Notes: generated by a model not told the origin, from the letters alone. A DNA stretch of 64,000 nucleotides from Roseibium sp. MMSF_3412 (GCF_030733265.1 NZ_JASHJI010000021.1:49780-113779), one strand, 5' to 3'; positions 52,234-61,975 are shown, counted from the first letter of the stretch. Numbers and translations: made by a program.

Positions 52234-53412
52234 TCACTCTGCCGCGATTTGCGTGTTCTCCAGCATCGCCATCGCAGCTCCGACTCCCCCCGCGCTGTGG
52301 GGAATTCCGGCCTTTGTCAGACCCATCTCGACGCCTGCCAGTGTTGCGACCAGCATGAGGTCGTTGAAGTCACCCAGATGGCCAATGCGGAACACCTTGT
52401 CGGCGACTTTCGACAGGCCGTTGCCCAAAGAAATGTCGTAGTGGTCCAGGGCCGTTGCCCGGAACCCGTCTGCGCTGTGGCCTTCCGGGACCATGACAGC
52501 CGTCAGCACGCCGCTTTCCTGCCCCTGCTTGTTGCAAAGAACGTCCAGTCCCCAGGTGCGGACGGCAGCACGCGTGGCCGCCCCGTGACGCGCATGGCGG
52601 GCGAAGACATTTTCCAGGCCCTCTTCGTGCAACATCTCAATGGCGACGTTGAGCCCGTAGAGCAGGTTCGTGGCGGGCGTGTAGGGGAAGTATCCGGTCT
52701 TGTTCGGACCAACCATGTCCGCCCAGTCCCAGTACGACCGCTTTGAGGTGGCCGAACCGTTCGCCGCCATGGCCTTGGCACTTATCGCGTTGAACGAAAG
52801 ACCCGGCGGCAACATCAGACCCTTTTGTGATCCGGAAACCGTGACATCAACGCCCCATTCGTCATGCTGATAGTCGAGCGACGCAAGACCCGAGATCGTA
52901 TCGACCATGAACAATGCCGGATGTCCCGTGTTGTCGATGGCCTTGCGGATGGCGGCAATCGGCGAGACGGACCCGGTCGATGTCTCGTTGTGAACAACAC
53001 AGACGGCCTTGATCTCGTGATTTCTGTCTTCAGCCAGATAGGCCTCGATCTGGTCCGGGTCGGCTCCGCCGCGCCAGTCGCCTTCAATGAACTCGGGCTT
53101 CAAATCCAGTTTTTCGGCGATCTTTTTCCACAATGTCGCGAAATGCCCGGTTTCAAACATCAGCACCCGGTCGCCGGGAGACAGAACATTGACCAGTGCC
53201 GCCTCCCAACCGCCCGTGCCCGACGATGGATAGATGACAACGTTCTGCTCGGTCTTGAAGATGGTCTTGATCCCTTCCAGGGCCTGCGCACCGACCTTGC
53301 CGAACGCCGGGCCCCTGTGGTCAATCACCTGACCGGAGATCGCGCGCAAAATGCGGTCCGGAACCGAACTGGGGCCTGGAATTTGCAGAAAGTGACGACC
53401 AGCTTGTCTCAT
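52234..53412 (-). CDS. Serine-glyoxylate-type aminotransferase (class V)
   Basis: 392 aa class V PLP enzyme. The PLP lysine is K197 in SGSQKGLMLPPG; QIPGPSSVPDRILRAISGQVIDHRGP and YPSSGTGGWEAALVN match serine-glyoxylate and related alanine/aspartate-glyoxylate aminotransferases. It would convert glyoxylate to glycine with serine, or a related reaction. The gene lies 35 bases before dctP on the same strand and divergent from the FAD/Fe-S dehydrogenase. BhcA of the beta-hydroxyaspartate cycle is a relative, but BhcBCD partners are not seen. Confidence 0.88.
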   Translation of the reverse strand: MRQAGRHFLQIPGPSSVPDRILRAISGQVIDHRGPAFGKVGAQALEGIKTIFKTEQNVVIYPSSGTGGWEAALVNVLSPGDRVLMFETGHFATLWKKIAEKLDLKPEFIEGDWRGGADPDQIEAYLAEDRNHEIKAVCVVHNETSTGSVSPIAAIRKAIDNTGHPALFMVDTISGLASLDYQHDEWGVDVTVSGSQKGLMLPPGLSFNAISAKAMAANGSATSKRSYWDWADMVGPNKTGYFPYTPATNLLYGLNVAIEMLHEEGLENVFARHARHGAATRAAVRTWGLDVLCNKQGQESGVLTAVMVPEGHSADGFRATALDHYDISLGNGLSKVADKVFRIGHLGDFNDLMLVATLAGVEMGLTKAGIPHSAGGVGAAMAMLENTQIAAE

Positions 53413-53486
53413 GAATCGAACCTTGTGGGACCTGCGTTTGAACGTGCGTCACAGCATGACATTGAAGTTGTGAATATGCAATTTTT

Positions 53487-53500
53487 AATTCATAATTCAT
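53487..53500. promoter_or_regulatory. Tandem AATTCAT repeats in the divergent promoter region
   Basis: Two exact head-to-tail copies of AATTCAT lie in an AT-rich patch of the 119-base gap between the aminotransferase and FAD/Fe-S genes. Candidate operator for the GntR regulator of this locus. Confidence 0.4.
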
Positions 53501-53531
53501 TTTTTGATGCCGCAAGCCAAGGAATCCGCCG

Positions 53532-56423
53532 TTGAACGACATTGCGCGTGAACTTTCAAAAAGGGTGTCGGGCGATCTGATGTTCGATCCGTTCTCGCGC
53601 GGCCGCTACGCGACGGACGCATCAATTTATCAGATGATGCCGGTGGGCGTGCTCGCGCCGAGATCCGAAGACGACATCCTGGCGGCGATTGACTGCGCGC
53701 GCGATCAGGGCGTGCCGATCCTGCCCCGCGGCGGCGGCACATCACAGTGTGGCCAGACCGTCAATGAAGCCCTGGTTTTGGACAACACCGAGTACTTCAA
53801 CGACATTCTCGAACTTGACGTCGCAAACAAGCGCTGTGTCGTGCGCCCGGGCATCGTGCTCGATGACCTGAACCGGGTGCTCAAACCGCACGGGCTCTGG
53901 TTCCCGGTCGATGTCTCGACCGCGTCGCGCGCGACCATCGGCGGCATGACGGGGAACAACTCCTGCGGTGGGAAATCCATCCGGTACGGCATGATGCGGG
54001 ACAATGTCCTGTCGATCGACGCAATCCTGGCTGATGGCAGCAAACACAGGTTCGGGGCGGGGCTTACTGAGCAGGATGCGGTCTACAACGCGCTTTCCCA
54101 TGATCTTACGGCGATTGGCCAGCGGGAAGCGGCGGAAATCGCTGCCCGGTTCCCCAATGTCATGCGCCGCGTGGGTGGCTACAACATCGATGCACTGATT
54201 TCCGGAGTGAATGCCCAGAACCTCGCGCATCTTCTTGTCGGCTCGGAAGGCACGCTCGCCTACACGACCGCGATCGAGCTGAAGCTCTCCCCGCTGCAGG
54301 ACGGCAAGGCCCTGGGCGTGTGTCACTTCCCGACCTTTCATCAGGCAATGGATGCCGCACAACATCTGGTGACGCTTGATCCCGAAGGCGTTGAACTGGT
54401 CGATCACACGATGATTGCGCTGGCCCGCGACATTCCGCTTTTTGCCAGGACAATCGAGAATTTCGTGACCGGCGCGCCTGAGGCCTTGCTGCTGGTGGAA
54501 TTCACGCGCACCAACGGGGAACAGAAGTTAAAAGACCTCGACCAGATGATGGGTGACCTCGGCTATTCCTGGACCGGGACCGGCAAGAGCTGGGGCGGTG
54601 TCACCGCGGTGACGGATGCAGGCCTGCAGGGACAGATCGCTGAACTGCGCAAATCCGGCCTCAACATAATGATGTCCATGAAGACCGCCGGGAAGCCGGT
54701 GTCGTTCGTCGAGGATTGCGCGGTCGAACTGCCTGACCTTGCCGCCTATACGGCAGGGCTGACGGAGATCTTTGAGCGCCACGGCACCACGGGTACATGG
54801 TACGCACACGCGTCGGTCGGATGTCTGCACGTGCGCCCGGTGCTGAACCTGAAGCTGGACAATGACGTCGCCACGATGCGCGCGATTGCCGAAGAGTGTT
54901 TTGATCTTGTCGCCCGTTACAAGGGGTCGCATTCAGGTGAACATGGCGACGGCATCGTCCGCTCGGAGTTTCATGAAAAGATGTTTGGCTCCCGGATGGT
55001 CGCGACCTTTGAGGAGGTGAAACACCGTTTCGATCCGACCGGCGTGTTCAACCCCGGCAAAATCGTCCATGCGCCAAAGATGGATGACCGCAGGCTACTT
55101 CGTTATGGACCGGGATATCAGACCTCACACCTGAAAACCGAACTGGATTGGTCCGAGTGGTCGGGAAAAGATGGCGGATTCCAGGGTGCGGTTGAAATGT
55201 GCAACAACAACGGAGCCTGCCGCAAACTGAAAGGCGGCGTCATGTGCCCCTCATTTCGGGTGACGCGCAAGGAAAAGGACCTGACCCGCGGCCGTGCCAA
55301 TACCCTCCGTCTCGCGATTTCCGGACAGCTTGGGCCCGACGCACTGGTATCGGACGAGATGGCAGATGCAATGAAGCTTTGTGTGTCCTGCAAGGGCTGC
55401 AAGCGCGAATGCCCGACAGGCGTGGATATGGCGCGGATGAAGATTGAAGTGCTGGCTGCGCGCGCCAGGAAGCATGGCTCCAGCTTTCATGATCGCCTCA
55501 TCGGCTATCTGCCGCGATACGCTCCCTTTGCGGCGAGAATGCCTTTTCTTATGAACCTGCGGGACAAGGTGCCCGGTTTGGCCAAGGCAACCGAACGCCT
55601 GACCGGTTTCACAGCAGAACGCCCGTTGCCCAGATGGGCTGCCAGACCGTTCAAAGACACCGAGGTCATTGCAACCTCTCTTCCGGACGCCGTCTTGTTC
55701 GCTGACAGTTTCAACCGCTATTTCGAGCCGGAAAACCTGCGCGCGGCAGTCAGAGTTCTGAACGCCACGGGCAGTCTGGTTGACGTGGTCAAACCGACCG
55801 GTGGTGACCGCCCATTGTGTTGTGGCCGTACGTTTCTGTCGGTCGGATTGGTTGATCAGGCACGGCAGGAGGCCAAACGGCTTGTCGATGCACTCATGCC
55901 TTATGCAGAACGTGGCGTTCCCATCATCGGCCTGGAACCAAGCTGCCTCTTGACCCTTCGCGACGAGATACCGGCGCTGTTACCCGGAGAAGACAGCGCA
56001 AAAATCGCCAAGCTGGCCCTGATGTTCGAGGAGTTCATTGCCTGTCAAACGGACAATCCGCAGTTCACATCCCGCCTTCAGTCTCCGGCGCCCGAGGTAA
56101 TATTGCACGGGCACTGCCACCAGAAGGCCATGGGGGTCATGCCGGCAATCGAACGAACACTGGCGCTCTTGCCGGACACCAGCGTTACCAGGATCGAAAG
56201 CAGCTGCTGCGGCATGGCAGGCGCATTCGGTTACGGTTCAGACACCTATGACACGTCGATAAAGATGGCCGAACTGGACGTTCTTCCCGCTGCGCGCGCC
56301 GCATCCAGCGATGCCATTGTCGTGGCAGATGGCACGTCCTGTCGCCACCAGATCGCAGAGAACACCGATCGCAATCCGATGCACATGGCCCAACTTCTCG
56401 ACTTGGCACTGAAACGAGTGTAA
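53532..56423 (+). CDS. Fused FAD-linked oxidase/Fe-S 2-hydroxyacid dehydrogenase (YdiJ-like)
   Basis: 963 aa from a TTG at 53532, with AAGGAATCC upstream. Order of parts: FAD-binding PCMH domain (PRGGGTSQCGQTVN; GGMTGNNSCGGKSIRYG), FAD-oxidase C-terminal domain with GEHGDGIVR (about 470-478), two cysteine clusters for [4Fe-4S] (CNNNGAC about 556 on; CVSCKGCKRECPTG about 617 on), then two cysteine-rich CCG domains (PLCCGRTF; SSCCGMAGAFGYG). This is the GlcD-GlcF fusion seen in YdiJ and D-lactate/D-2-hydroxyglutarate dehydrogenases. It passes electrons to the membrane chain. Glycolate or D-2-hydroxy acids are the likely substrates here. Confidence 0.92.
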   Translation: MNDIARELSKRVSGDLMFDPFSRGRYATDASIYQMMPVGVLAPRSEDDILAAIDCARDQGVPILPRGGGTSQCGQTVNEALVLDNTEYFNDILELDVANKRCVVRPGIVLDDLNRVLKPHGLWFPVDVSTASRATIGGMTGNNSCGGKSIRYGMMRDNVLSIDAILADGSKHRFGAGLTEQDAVYNALSHDLTAIGQREAAEIAARFPNVMRRVGGYNIDALISGVNAQNLAHLLVGSEGTLAYTTAIELKLSPLQDGKALGVCHFPTFHQAMDAAQHLVTLDPEGVELVDHTMIALARDIPLFARTIENFVTGAPEALLLVEFTRTNGEQKLKDLDQMMGDLGYSWTGTGKSWGGVTAVTDAGLQGQIAELRKSGLNIMMSMKTAGKPVSFVEDCAVELPDLAAYTAGLTEIFERHGTTGTWYAHASVGCLHVRPVLNLKLDNDVATMRAIAEECFDLVARYKGSHSGEHGDGIVRSEFHEKMFGSRMVATFEEVKHRFDPTGVFNPGKIVHAPKMDDRRLLRYGPGYQTSHLKTELDWSEWSGKDGGFQGAVEMCNNNGACRKLKGGVMCPSFRVTRKEKDLTRGRANTLRLAISGQLGPDALVSDEMADAMKLCVSCKGCKRECPTGVDMARMKIEVLAARARKHGSSFHDRLIGYLPRYAPFAARMPFLMNLRDKVPGLAKATERLTGFTAERPLPRWAARPFKDTEVIATSLPDAVLFADSFNRYFEPENLRAAVRVLNATGSLVDVVKPTGGDRPLCCGRTFLSVGLVDQARQEAKRLVDALMPYAERGVPIIGLEPSCLLTLRDEIPALLPGEDSAKIAKLALMFEEFIACQTDNPQFTSRLQSPAPEVILHGHCHQKAMGVMPAIERTLALLPDTSVTRIESSCCGMAGAFGYGSDTYDTSIKMAELDVLPAARAASSDAIVVADGTSCRHQIAENTDRNPMHMAQLLDLALKRV

Positions 56424-56433
56424 ACGCTGCAAA

Positions 56434-57123
56434 ATGACTGATGTATCCGCGAACATGATAATCGAACGAAGGTCACTTCACCTTGAATTGGTGGAACGTC
56501 TGCGTCCTTTGATCATCGAAGGCCAAATGGCCCCGGACAAAAAGGTCCCTGAAAAGGCCCTTTGCGAACAGTTCAGTGTTTCACGAACCCCTTTGCGCGA
56601 AGCGTTGAAGGTTTTGGCCGCAGAGGGATTGGTCCGGTTGGAACCAAATCGCGGCGCATGGGTCACTGCGATCACGATTGAAGAGGTCGAAGAGGTCTTT
56701 CCGGTGCTCGCCGTTCTTGAGGGCCTGTCGGGGGAACTGGCCTGCGAAAAAATCTCCGACGAGGAAATTGCCAAGATCCGCGCGCTTCACGACGCGATGA
56801 TACAAAGCTATCACGACAGGGACCTGGTCACGTATTTCAAGCTTAACCAGGACATCCATCTCGGCATTCTATCCGCGGCAAGAAACGAGACCCTGGCCAA
56901 CTCCAGCATGGCGTTGTCAGCGCGTATGCTGCGCGCACGGTATGCGGCCAACATGTCTGACGAGCGCTGGGGCGAAGCCGTGGACGAACACAATGAAATT
57001 ATTCGGGCGCTGGAAGCGCGCGATGGCAAGAAACTGGCGTCCATCCTGATTGTTCACATGAAAAACAAGCAAAGCTCGGTGATGCGCTGGTTGCAGAGCG
57101 CACCCGGCGACCAAGCCGACTAA
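56434..57123 (+). CDS. GntR-family regulator with FCD domain
   Basis: 229 aa. The N-terminal winged helix (VPEKALCEQFSVSRTPLREALKVLAAEGLVRLEPNRGAWV, about 37-77) and the FCD ligand domain (GLSGELACEKISDEEIAKIR; FHLGIL-type HLGILSAARN; DEHNEIIRALEARDG with a metal-binding histidine) are clear. It is 10 bases after the dehydrogenase gene and probably controls this gene and the divergent TRAP operon in response to a carboxylate. Confidence 0.92.
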   Translation: MTDVSANMIIERRSLHLELVERLRPLIIEGQMAPDKKVPEKALCEQFSVSRTPLREALKVLAAEGLVRLEPNRGAWVTAITIEEVEEVFPVLAVLEGLSGELACEKISDEEIAKIRALHDAMIQSYHDRDLVTYFKLNQDIHLGILSAARNETLANSSMALSARMLRARYAANMSDERWGEAVDEHNEIIRALEARDGKKLASILIVHMKNKQSSVMRWLQSAPGDQAD

Positions 57124-57218
57124 GGCGCACCGGTCTCACTGAGCCCTTGATTTGAGGCTGTCGAAGTGACGCCGCCCGCATCGCTTCTCAAGCGGACGGC
57201 GACCAGGCAAACGCACTC

Positions 57219-58304
57219 TCAGCCAATTGCATCGTCATCCGGAAACGGAGCTTGCAGTCCGCAATCAGCCGCAAGCACATTCAGGTCGCGCCGAAGAGCG
57301 GGGTTCAAGGCAAGGCCATTGGATCGGCGCGCATCAGCCGACGCTGTCTTGCCCTCACCCGGCAACCGCACAGGATCATGACCTGGAAGCGGCTCCGAGG
57401 CACGCATCTCGTCAAAGACCCGACTTGCGGCGTCGGCAAAATCGTCCCCGATTCCGAAGGCAGCGGGATCAAGTGCCATGACAAACATGCCGGTATTGGT
57501 GGAAGAGGTCGTGTCGTTCGTGAAGTCAACGACGTCTGACCCGAAGGCGGCCCCATTAAGGACACCTGCCAAAAGCCCGATTGCAACCGACAAGCCGAAG
57601 CCCTTCGCACCGCCAATCGGCAGGAGGAAGCCCTCTGCTTTCCTGGCTGGATCCGTGAGCGGCCTACCGTCCCGTCCAACCATCCAGCCTTCGGGCATCT
57701 CCCTGCCCTGTTGCAGAAGCGTCTTGATCTTTCCCATCGCCGCAACGGTGGTCGCCATGTCGAATACGAACGGATCGGCACCGGCGGCAGGCGCTGAAAA
57801 CGCGATCGGGTTGGTCCCAAGCAGAAGGTCGGTTCCTCCATACGGCGGAACGTGGTTTGCGCTTCCAACCGCAGCCGCCATGCCAAGCAGACCAGCCTCG
57901 GCTTGTGGCCTCACATAGAGCGCCAGGGGCCCGGCATGATTGCCGCGGCGAACGCCGACCCAGCCGATCCCGGCGGCGCGCGCCTTTTCGATGGCAAGAT
58001 CACGCGCCGCGGACATTGCAAGATGGCCGAGCCCGTCGTCCCCGTCGATCACGGCCGTGGCAACGGTTTCATGCGCCACGGTCACTGACGGGGTCGGGTT
58101 GCAGCCACCGCCGTTCAAACGCGCCAGGTACTGCCGCAGGCGAAAAACGCCGTGTGTGCCGTACCCGAAGATGTCCGCCTCCACCATGAGCCCGGCGACC
58201 TTGGCGGCATCATCTTGCGGGACCCCTTTCGACTGAAGCGCCGCCGAAACGAAATCGCACAGGCTGTGCACCGGTATCGTGGAGGCTTCAGTGATCGTGT
58301 GCAC
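57219..58304 (-). CDS. Malate/L-lactate/sulfolactate dehydrogenase family enzyme (Ldh2)
   Basis: 361 aa. The type II malate/lactate dehydrogenase pattern is visible: MVEADIFGYGTHGVFRLRQYL, RRGNHAGPLALYV, GTNPIAFSAPA and FLLPIGGAKGFGLSVAIGLLAG. The family uses NAD(P) on malate, L-lactate, ureidoglycolate, sulfolactate or 2,3-diketogulonate-like acids. It overlaps the upstream permease gene by 17 bases and ends the operon, so it should act on the ABC substrate or its product. Confidence 0.9.
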   Translation of the reverse strand: MHTITEASTIPVHSLCDFVSAALQSKGVPQDDAAKVAGLMVEADIFGYGTHGVFRLRQYLARLNGGGCNPTPSVTVAHETVATAVIDGDDGLGHLAMSAARDLAIEKARAAGIGWVGVRRGNHAGPLALYVRPQAEAGLLGMAAAVGSANHVPPYGGTDLLLGTNPIAFSAPAAGADPFVFDMATTVAAMGKIKTLLQQGREMPEGWMVGRDGRPLTDPARKAEGFLLPIGGAKGFGLSVAIGLLAGVLNGAAFGSDVVDFTNDTTSSTNTGMFVMALDPAAFGIGDDFADAASRVFDEMRASEPLPGHDPVRLPGEGKTASADARRSNGLALNPALRRDLNVLAADCGLQAPFPDDDAIG

Positions 58305-59154
58305 CGACGGATTCCTTTTGCCAGAAGACGACCCTGCGCTGCGTCCACTGTACGATCAGGTACAGCACCAGTCCGACAAGGCTCAGATACAAGATCAACG
58401 AGAACACCCGAGGCGTGTTGAGCTGGGATGCCGCGACCCTGATCAGTTCGCCAAAGCCTTTGCCGCCGCCCAGGAATTCGCCTGTAATTGCGCCCGCCAT
58501 GACGCCAACCGCGCCGATCTTGAGCCCTGTGAAGATCTGAGGCAGCCCGGTAGGCAGCTTCATCTTGATCAATGTCTGCATTCGGCTTGCGCCCATGGTC
58601 TTGAAGAGCATGCGGGCATTCTCATCGGCCGAATGCAGGCCGGCTGCCGTTCCAACCACGATCGGGAAGGTGGCGATAAACGCTGCCAGGGCCACCTTGG
58701 ATTCGATGCCGAAACCGAGCCAGGCAACAAAGAGGGGCGCAAAGGCAACCTTCGGCATGGTGTCGATGGCAACCAGGTAGGGCATGACGGCCTTTTCCCC
58801 GAACGCCGTTTCACCGACAAGGACGCCGAGCGAGAAGCCGATAGCGATGGCAAGCGCGAACCCGTAGATCACCTCCTTGACCGTGATCCAGAGAGCGACA
58901 AGCATGTAACCGCCGCTCAGAAGGTTGTTTCCGACGAAAATCATGTCGCTGAAGGTCTCCCACGGCGTGGGCAGAATGATCGGCGAAACGAGTCCCAGAC
59001 GCGTGACCAGGTCCCACGTACCGATGAAAACCACGAACACAAACGTCATGGCGATCGAACGGGGCACGGAATCGATGAATGCAACTTCCTGAACCCAGAC
59101 GGTATCGTCCTCCGCCCCGGTCTCCAGCCGCTGATTGGTGGGCGCATCAGTCAC
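58288..59154 (-). CDS. Tau/Ssu-type ABC transporter permease
   Basis: 288 aa of the BPD_transp_1 superfamily, TauC/SsuC/ThiX branch. About six membrane helices; the EAA loop is MGASRMQTLIKMKLPTGLPQIFTGLKIG. It overlaps the ATPase by four bases and Ldh2 by 17. Substrates of the class include sulfonates, nitrate, pyrimidine precursors and aromatic acids. Confidence 0.93.
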   Translation of the reverse strand: MTDAPTNQRLETGAEDDTVWVQEVAFIDSVPRSIAMTFVFVVFIGTWDLVTRLGLVSPIILPTPWETFSDMIFVGNNLLSGGYMLVALWITVKEVIYGFALAIAIGFSLGVLVGETAFGEKAVMPYLVAIDTMPKVAFAPLFVAWLGFGIESKVALAAFIATFPIVVGTAAGLHSADENARMLFKTMGASRMQTLIKMKLPTGLPQIFTGLKIGAVGVMAGAITGEFLGGGKGFGELIRVAASQLNTPRVFSLILYLSLVGLVLYLIVQWTQRRVVFWQKESVGAHDH

Positions 59155-59960
59155 ATGTTTTCTCCCTTGTCCAACATGCCGCGAATGTGATCCACGATTT
59201 CGCCAAACCTCGGCGTCGTCATCATATCGAGCGTGCGCGGCCGGGGCAGATCAACGTGGACGATCTCCGCAATTCGGCCCGGACGGGGCTTCATGACGAC
59301 GATCTCATCCGACAGGATCACCGCTTCCTGGATGGAATGCGTGACCAGAAAAGCCGTCGCGTCCTGCTCACGGCAAATTCTCTGCAATTCCATGTTCATC
59401 ATGTCGCGAGAGAGCTCATCCAGCGCGCTGAACGGCTCGTCCAGGAGCAGAACGGCCGGTTCGGTTATCAGCATCCGGCAGATCGACGCGCGCTGCGCCA
59501 TGCCACCGGACAGTTCGTTGGGATAAACGTTCTCGAACCCTTTCAACCCGACAATGTCGAGAAGATCATGCGCCTTTTCCCTCGCCAGCTTGGCGGCCGC
59601 TTTCCCATCGCGGATCTCGATCGGAAGCACGATGTTCTCGACCGCTGTTTTCCAGGGAAACAGCGTGGCCTGCTGGAACATCATCCCGATGTCCCGGCGC
59701 GGGCCGGTGACAGGCTTGTCCTGAAGGATCACGCGGCCTTTCGTGGGAGGAATGAGCCCTGCCATGATCTTCAGCAGGGTCGATTTCCCGCAGCCGCTTG
59801 ATCCGATGACCGACGTGAAGCTCCCGTGGCGCAAGGTGAGGTTCACGTCCTCCAGCGCGACCACCGCGTTGCGCGCATAGGTCTTGCTGACGTTCGTCAG
59901 TTCGTAAACCGGCGCGTCAGGTGAAGCGCCGGAATTTTCATGTGCCAACGAGGCGTTCAT
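59151..59960 (-). CDS. Tau/Ssu-type ABC transporter ATP-binding protein
   Basis: 269 aa. Walker A GSSGCGKST, Q-loop GMMFQQATLFPW, signature LSGGMAQR, Walker B VLLLDEPFSALDE and LVTHSIQEA are all intact, placing it with TauB/SsuB. Four-base overlaps on both sides show tight coupling to the receptor and permease. Confidence 0.95.
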   Translation of the reverse strand: MNASLAHENSGASPDAPVYELTNVSKTYARNAVVALEDVNLTLRHGSFTSVIGSSGCGKSTLLKIMAGLIPPTKGRVILQDKPVTGPRRDIGMMFQQATLFPWKTAVENIVLPIEIRDGKAAAKLAREKAHDLLDIVGLKGFENVYPNELSGGMAQRASICRMLITEPAVLLLDEPFSALDELSRDMMNMELQRICREQDATAFLVTHSIQEAVILSDEIVVMKPRPGRIAEIVHVDLPRPRTLDMMTTPRFGEIVDHIRGMLDKGENM

Positions 59961-60982
59961 CTGTCGACGGCCGCACTTCCGAGTTCAGCGAACTCATTGG
60001 TCCAGATCGCGTTCAGATCGTCGAGAGGCCCGGAGATCTCTCCGCCGGCGACAAGAGCGTCCTGCCACTCGCCCCAGACTTGCTCCGGATACCAGCCGAG
60101 ATGTGGCGTGTCGCCGGCCGCGATCGTCTTGGAACGAACCGCGTCGAACAGGGCCGACTGGAACTCCTTGTCTTCGCCTTCCTGCGGATTGCCTGCGGCA
60201 AGGTGGGCAAGGACGGCCTCGCGATTGGCATCGTCCAGCGCAAAGGCATGGCCCTTGGCGAAGGCACGGCTCCACGCTTCGACAAGATCCCGGTCGTTTG
60301 CGATCGTATCGGCCATGGTGGCAATGCCGTTGCCGAAGAACCGGCCGAACTCGGCGGGCGTTATGTCACGCACCTTCATGCCGCGCTGATTGAGAATGGC
60401 CGTATCCGCGGTCGACGCAGAGTAGGCGTCGATCTCGCCGTTCAGAAACGCCGCGGTTGCCGGACCGCCGTCACCGACGGTGAGGAACTCAAAGTCCGTG
60501 CCTTCAACCATTCCGGCACCTGTCAGCACGTTGCGGGCAAAGCCGACCTCCGCACCGTCCGCCGTCCCTGTTCCGATAACCTTGCCACGCAGATCTTCGA
60601 CCGATTGGTAGTCGGAGCCTTCCTGGACCGCGATGCCAAAATTGCTCCGTGCCGCCACATTGTAGATGTGCACCGCATCCACGCCGCGCGAGCGCGCCGC
60701 GATGAGCGGCCCGGGACCCGGGCGGCCGAAATGCGCCTGTCCTGCCGACAACGCTTGCAGAACCGCGCCTGAACCGTTGATGGCTTCGACAGTCACGTTC
60801 AGGCCCTCGTCCTCGAAGAAACCTTCGCCGATGGCGACAAAGACCGGAAACGAGTTGATTGCAGACGGGCTCGGCTGCACAAAAGTGATGTCACGCAGGC
60901 CTTGTGCAAAGGCACCCTTTGCAGCCAATCCGGCGACGGGTACCGCCGCCAGTAACGATGTGAATGTTCTACGGTTCATCAT
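59957..60982 (-). CDS. Tau/Ssu-type ABC transporter solute-binding protein (NMT1/THI5-like)
   Basis: 341 aa from the ATG at 60982, with GGGAGGAATAAGC upstream; an extension to 61027 lacks a ribosome-binding site. RRTFTSLLAAVPVAGLAAKGAFAQ is a Tat-like or Sec signal. The NMT1-like fold follows: FPVFVAIGEGFFEDEGLNV and GKVIGTGTADGAEVGFAR. First in the operon; unlike other receptor genes here it overlaps the next gene, with no intervening hairpin. Confidence 0.92.
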   Translation of the reverse strand: MMNRRTFTSLLAAVPVAGLAAKGAFAQGLRDITFVQPSPSAINSFPVFVAIGEGFFEDEGLNVTVEAINGSGAVLQALSAGQAHFGRPGPGPLIAARSRGVDAVHIYNVAARSNFGIAVQEGSDYQSVEDLRGKVIGTGTADGAEVGFARNVLTGAGMVEGTDFEFLTVGDGGPATAAFLNGEIDAYSASTADTAILNQRGMKVRDITPAEFGRFFGNGIATMADTIANDRDLVEAWSRAFAKGHAFALDDANREAVLAHLAAGNPQEGEDKEFQSALFDAVRSKTIAAGDTPHLGWYPEQVWGEWQDALVAGGEISGPLDDLNAIWTNEFAELGSAAVDR

Positions 60983-61048
60983 ACGCTTATTCCTCCCTTC
61001 GCGTTCTTTCCAATCCCCCTCGTCCAACCGGCGTCTTCGGAAGATCGC

Positions 61049-61975
61049 TTATACGGCGCGCACCGGATTCGTGAGCGTGCCGATCCCTGAGATATTGCAA
61101 ACGACGGTGTCGCCATCCTTCAGGAAACTTGGCGGGTCCATGGCGTATCCAACGCCCGCCGGCGTCCCGGTGGCGATTATGTCGCCGGGCTCCAACGTCA
61201 TGCCCTCCGACAACGAGGCGATGAGTGTCTCGATATCGAAAATCATGTCCGCGGTGTTGCCGTTCTGCCGGATCTCACCATTTACGGTCAGCGAGATCGG
61301 CAACGCATGCGGATCATCGATGGCGTCCGCGGTCACGATCCACGGACCCATGGGACAGGAGCCGTCAAAGGCCTTTCCCTTGAAATTCTGCCCGCCATGG
61401 CGGCGCTGCACGTCCCGGGCGGAGATGTCATTCAAAATGGTGTAGCCGAAGACGTGTTTCATCGCGTCCGCCTTGGCGATATTGCGCCCGGGCGCGCCAA
61501 TGATCACGGCCAGTTCGACTTCGTAGTCGGTTTGCGTCGAGACGCTCGGAAAGGTCAGCACATCGCCGCCAGGGCCGACGATGGACGTCGGCGGCTTGGT
61601 GAAGAAAACCGGATACTCGGTTACGCCGACCTGTTGCTTTTGCGCCCGGTCTCCCTCGGTGATGTGTTCAGCGTAGTTGCGCCCGACACACAGAACATTC
61701 TTGCGAATGTTGGGGATTGGCGCCAATAGCTCCGCGCCTTCCGGCAGAATTGCCGCGTCAAGGACACCGGCTTCTGCGTCGGCCACCAGGCTGCGCGCGA
61801 TATCGAGCGTCTCCGGCGGTCCGGCAATCAGAAGGAGCATTGAATTTGCTTTCAATGCCTCTGCAGCAGGGTCCGTCAGGCGGTGCGCAGCTTTGGACAG
61901 GTTCAAAAGACGGTCGTCATTCAATACGGCCGCACAGATTTTCTCCCCACCGGCTGACACTGTGGCTAGACGCAC
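61049..61975 (-). CDS. Fumarylacetoacetate hydrolase family protein
   Basis: 308 aa. Metal ligands of the FAH fold are E152 and E154 (QTDYEVELAVIIG) and D183 (ILNDISARD); KPPTSIVGPGGDV and ATGTPAGVG are further family segments. Members hydrolyse or decarboxylate acylpyruvates or hydrate 2-oxo-enoic acids. It is 66 bases upstream of the Tau-type receptor gene on the same strand, so probably one transcript, and divergent from a GntR regulator. Confidence 0.92.
   Translation of the reverse strand: MRLATVSAGGEKICAAVLNDDRLLNLSKAAHRLTDPAAEALKANSMLLLIAGPPETLDIARSLVADAEAGVLDAAILPEGAELLAPIPNIRKNVLCVGRNYAEHITEGDRAQKQQVGVTEYPVFFTKPPTSIVGPGGDVLTFPSVSTQTDYEVELAVIIGAPGRNIAKADAMKHVFGYTILNDISARDVQRRHGGQNFKGKAFDGSCPMGPWIVTADAIDDPHALPISLTVNGEIRQNGNTADMIFDIETLIASLSEGMTLEPGDIIATGTPAGVGYAMDPPSFLKDGDTVVCNISGIGTLTNPVRAV

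Noticed and set aside
52234..53412. Aminotransferase as BhcA of the beta-hydroxyaspartate cycle
   Set aside because: The partner genes for hydroxyaspartate aldolase, dehydratase and iminosuccinate reductase are absent, so serine-glyoxylate type is the safer call.
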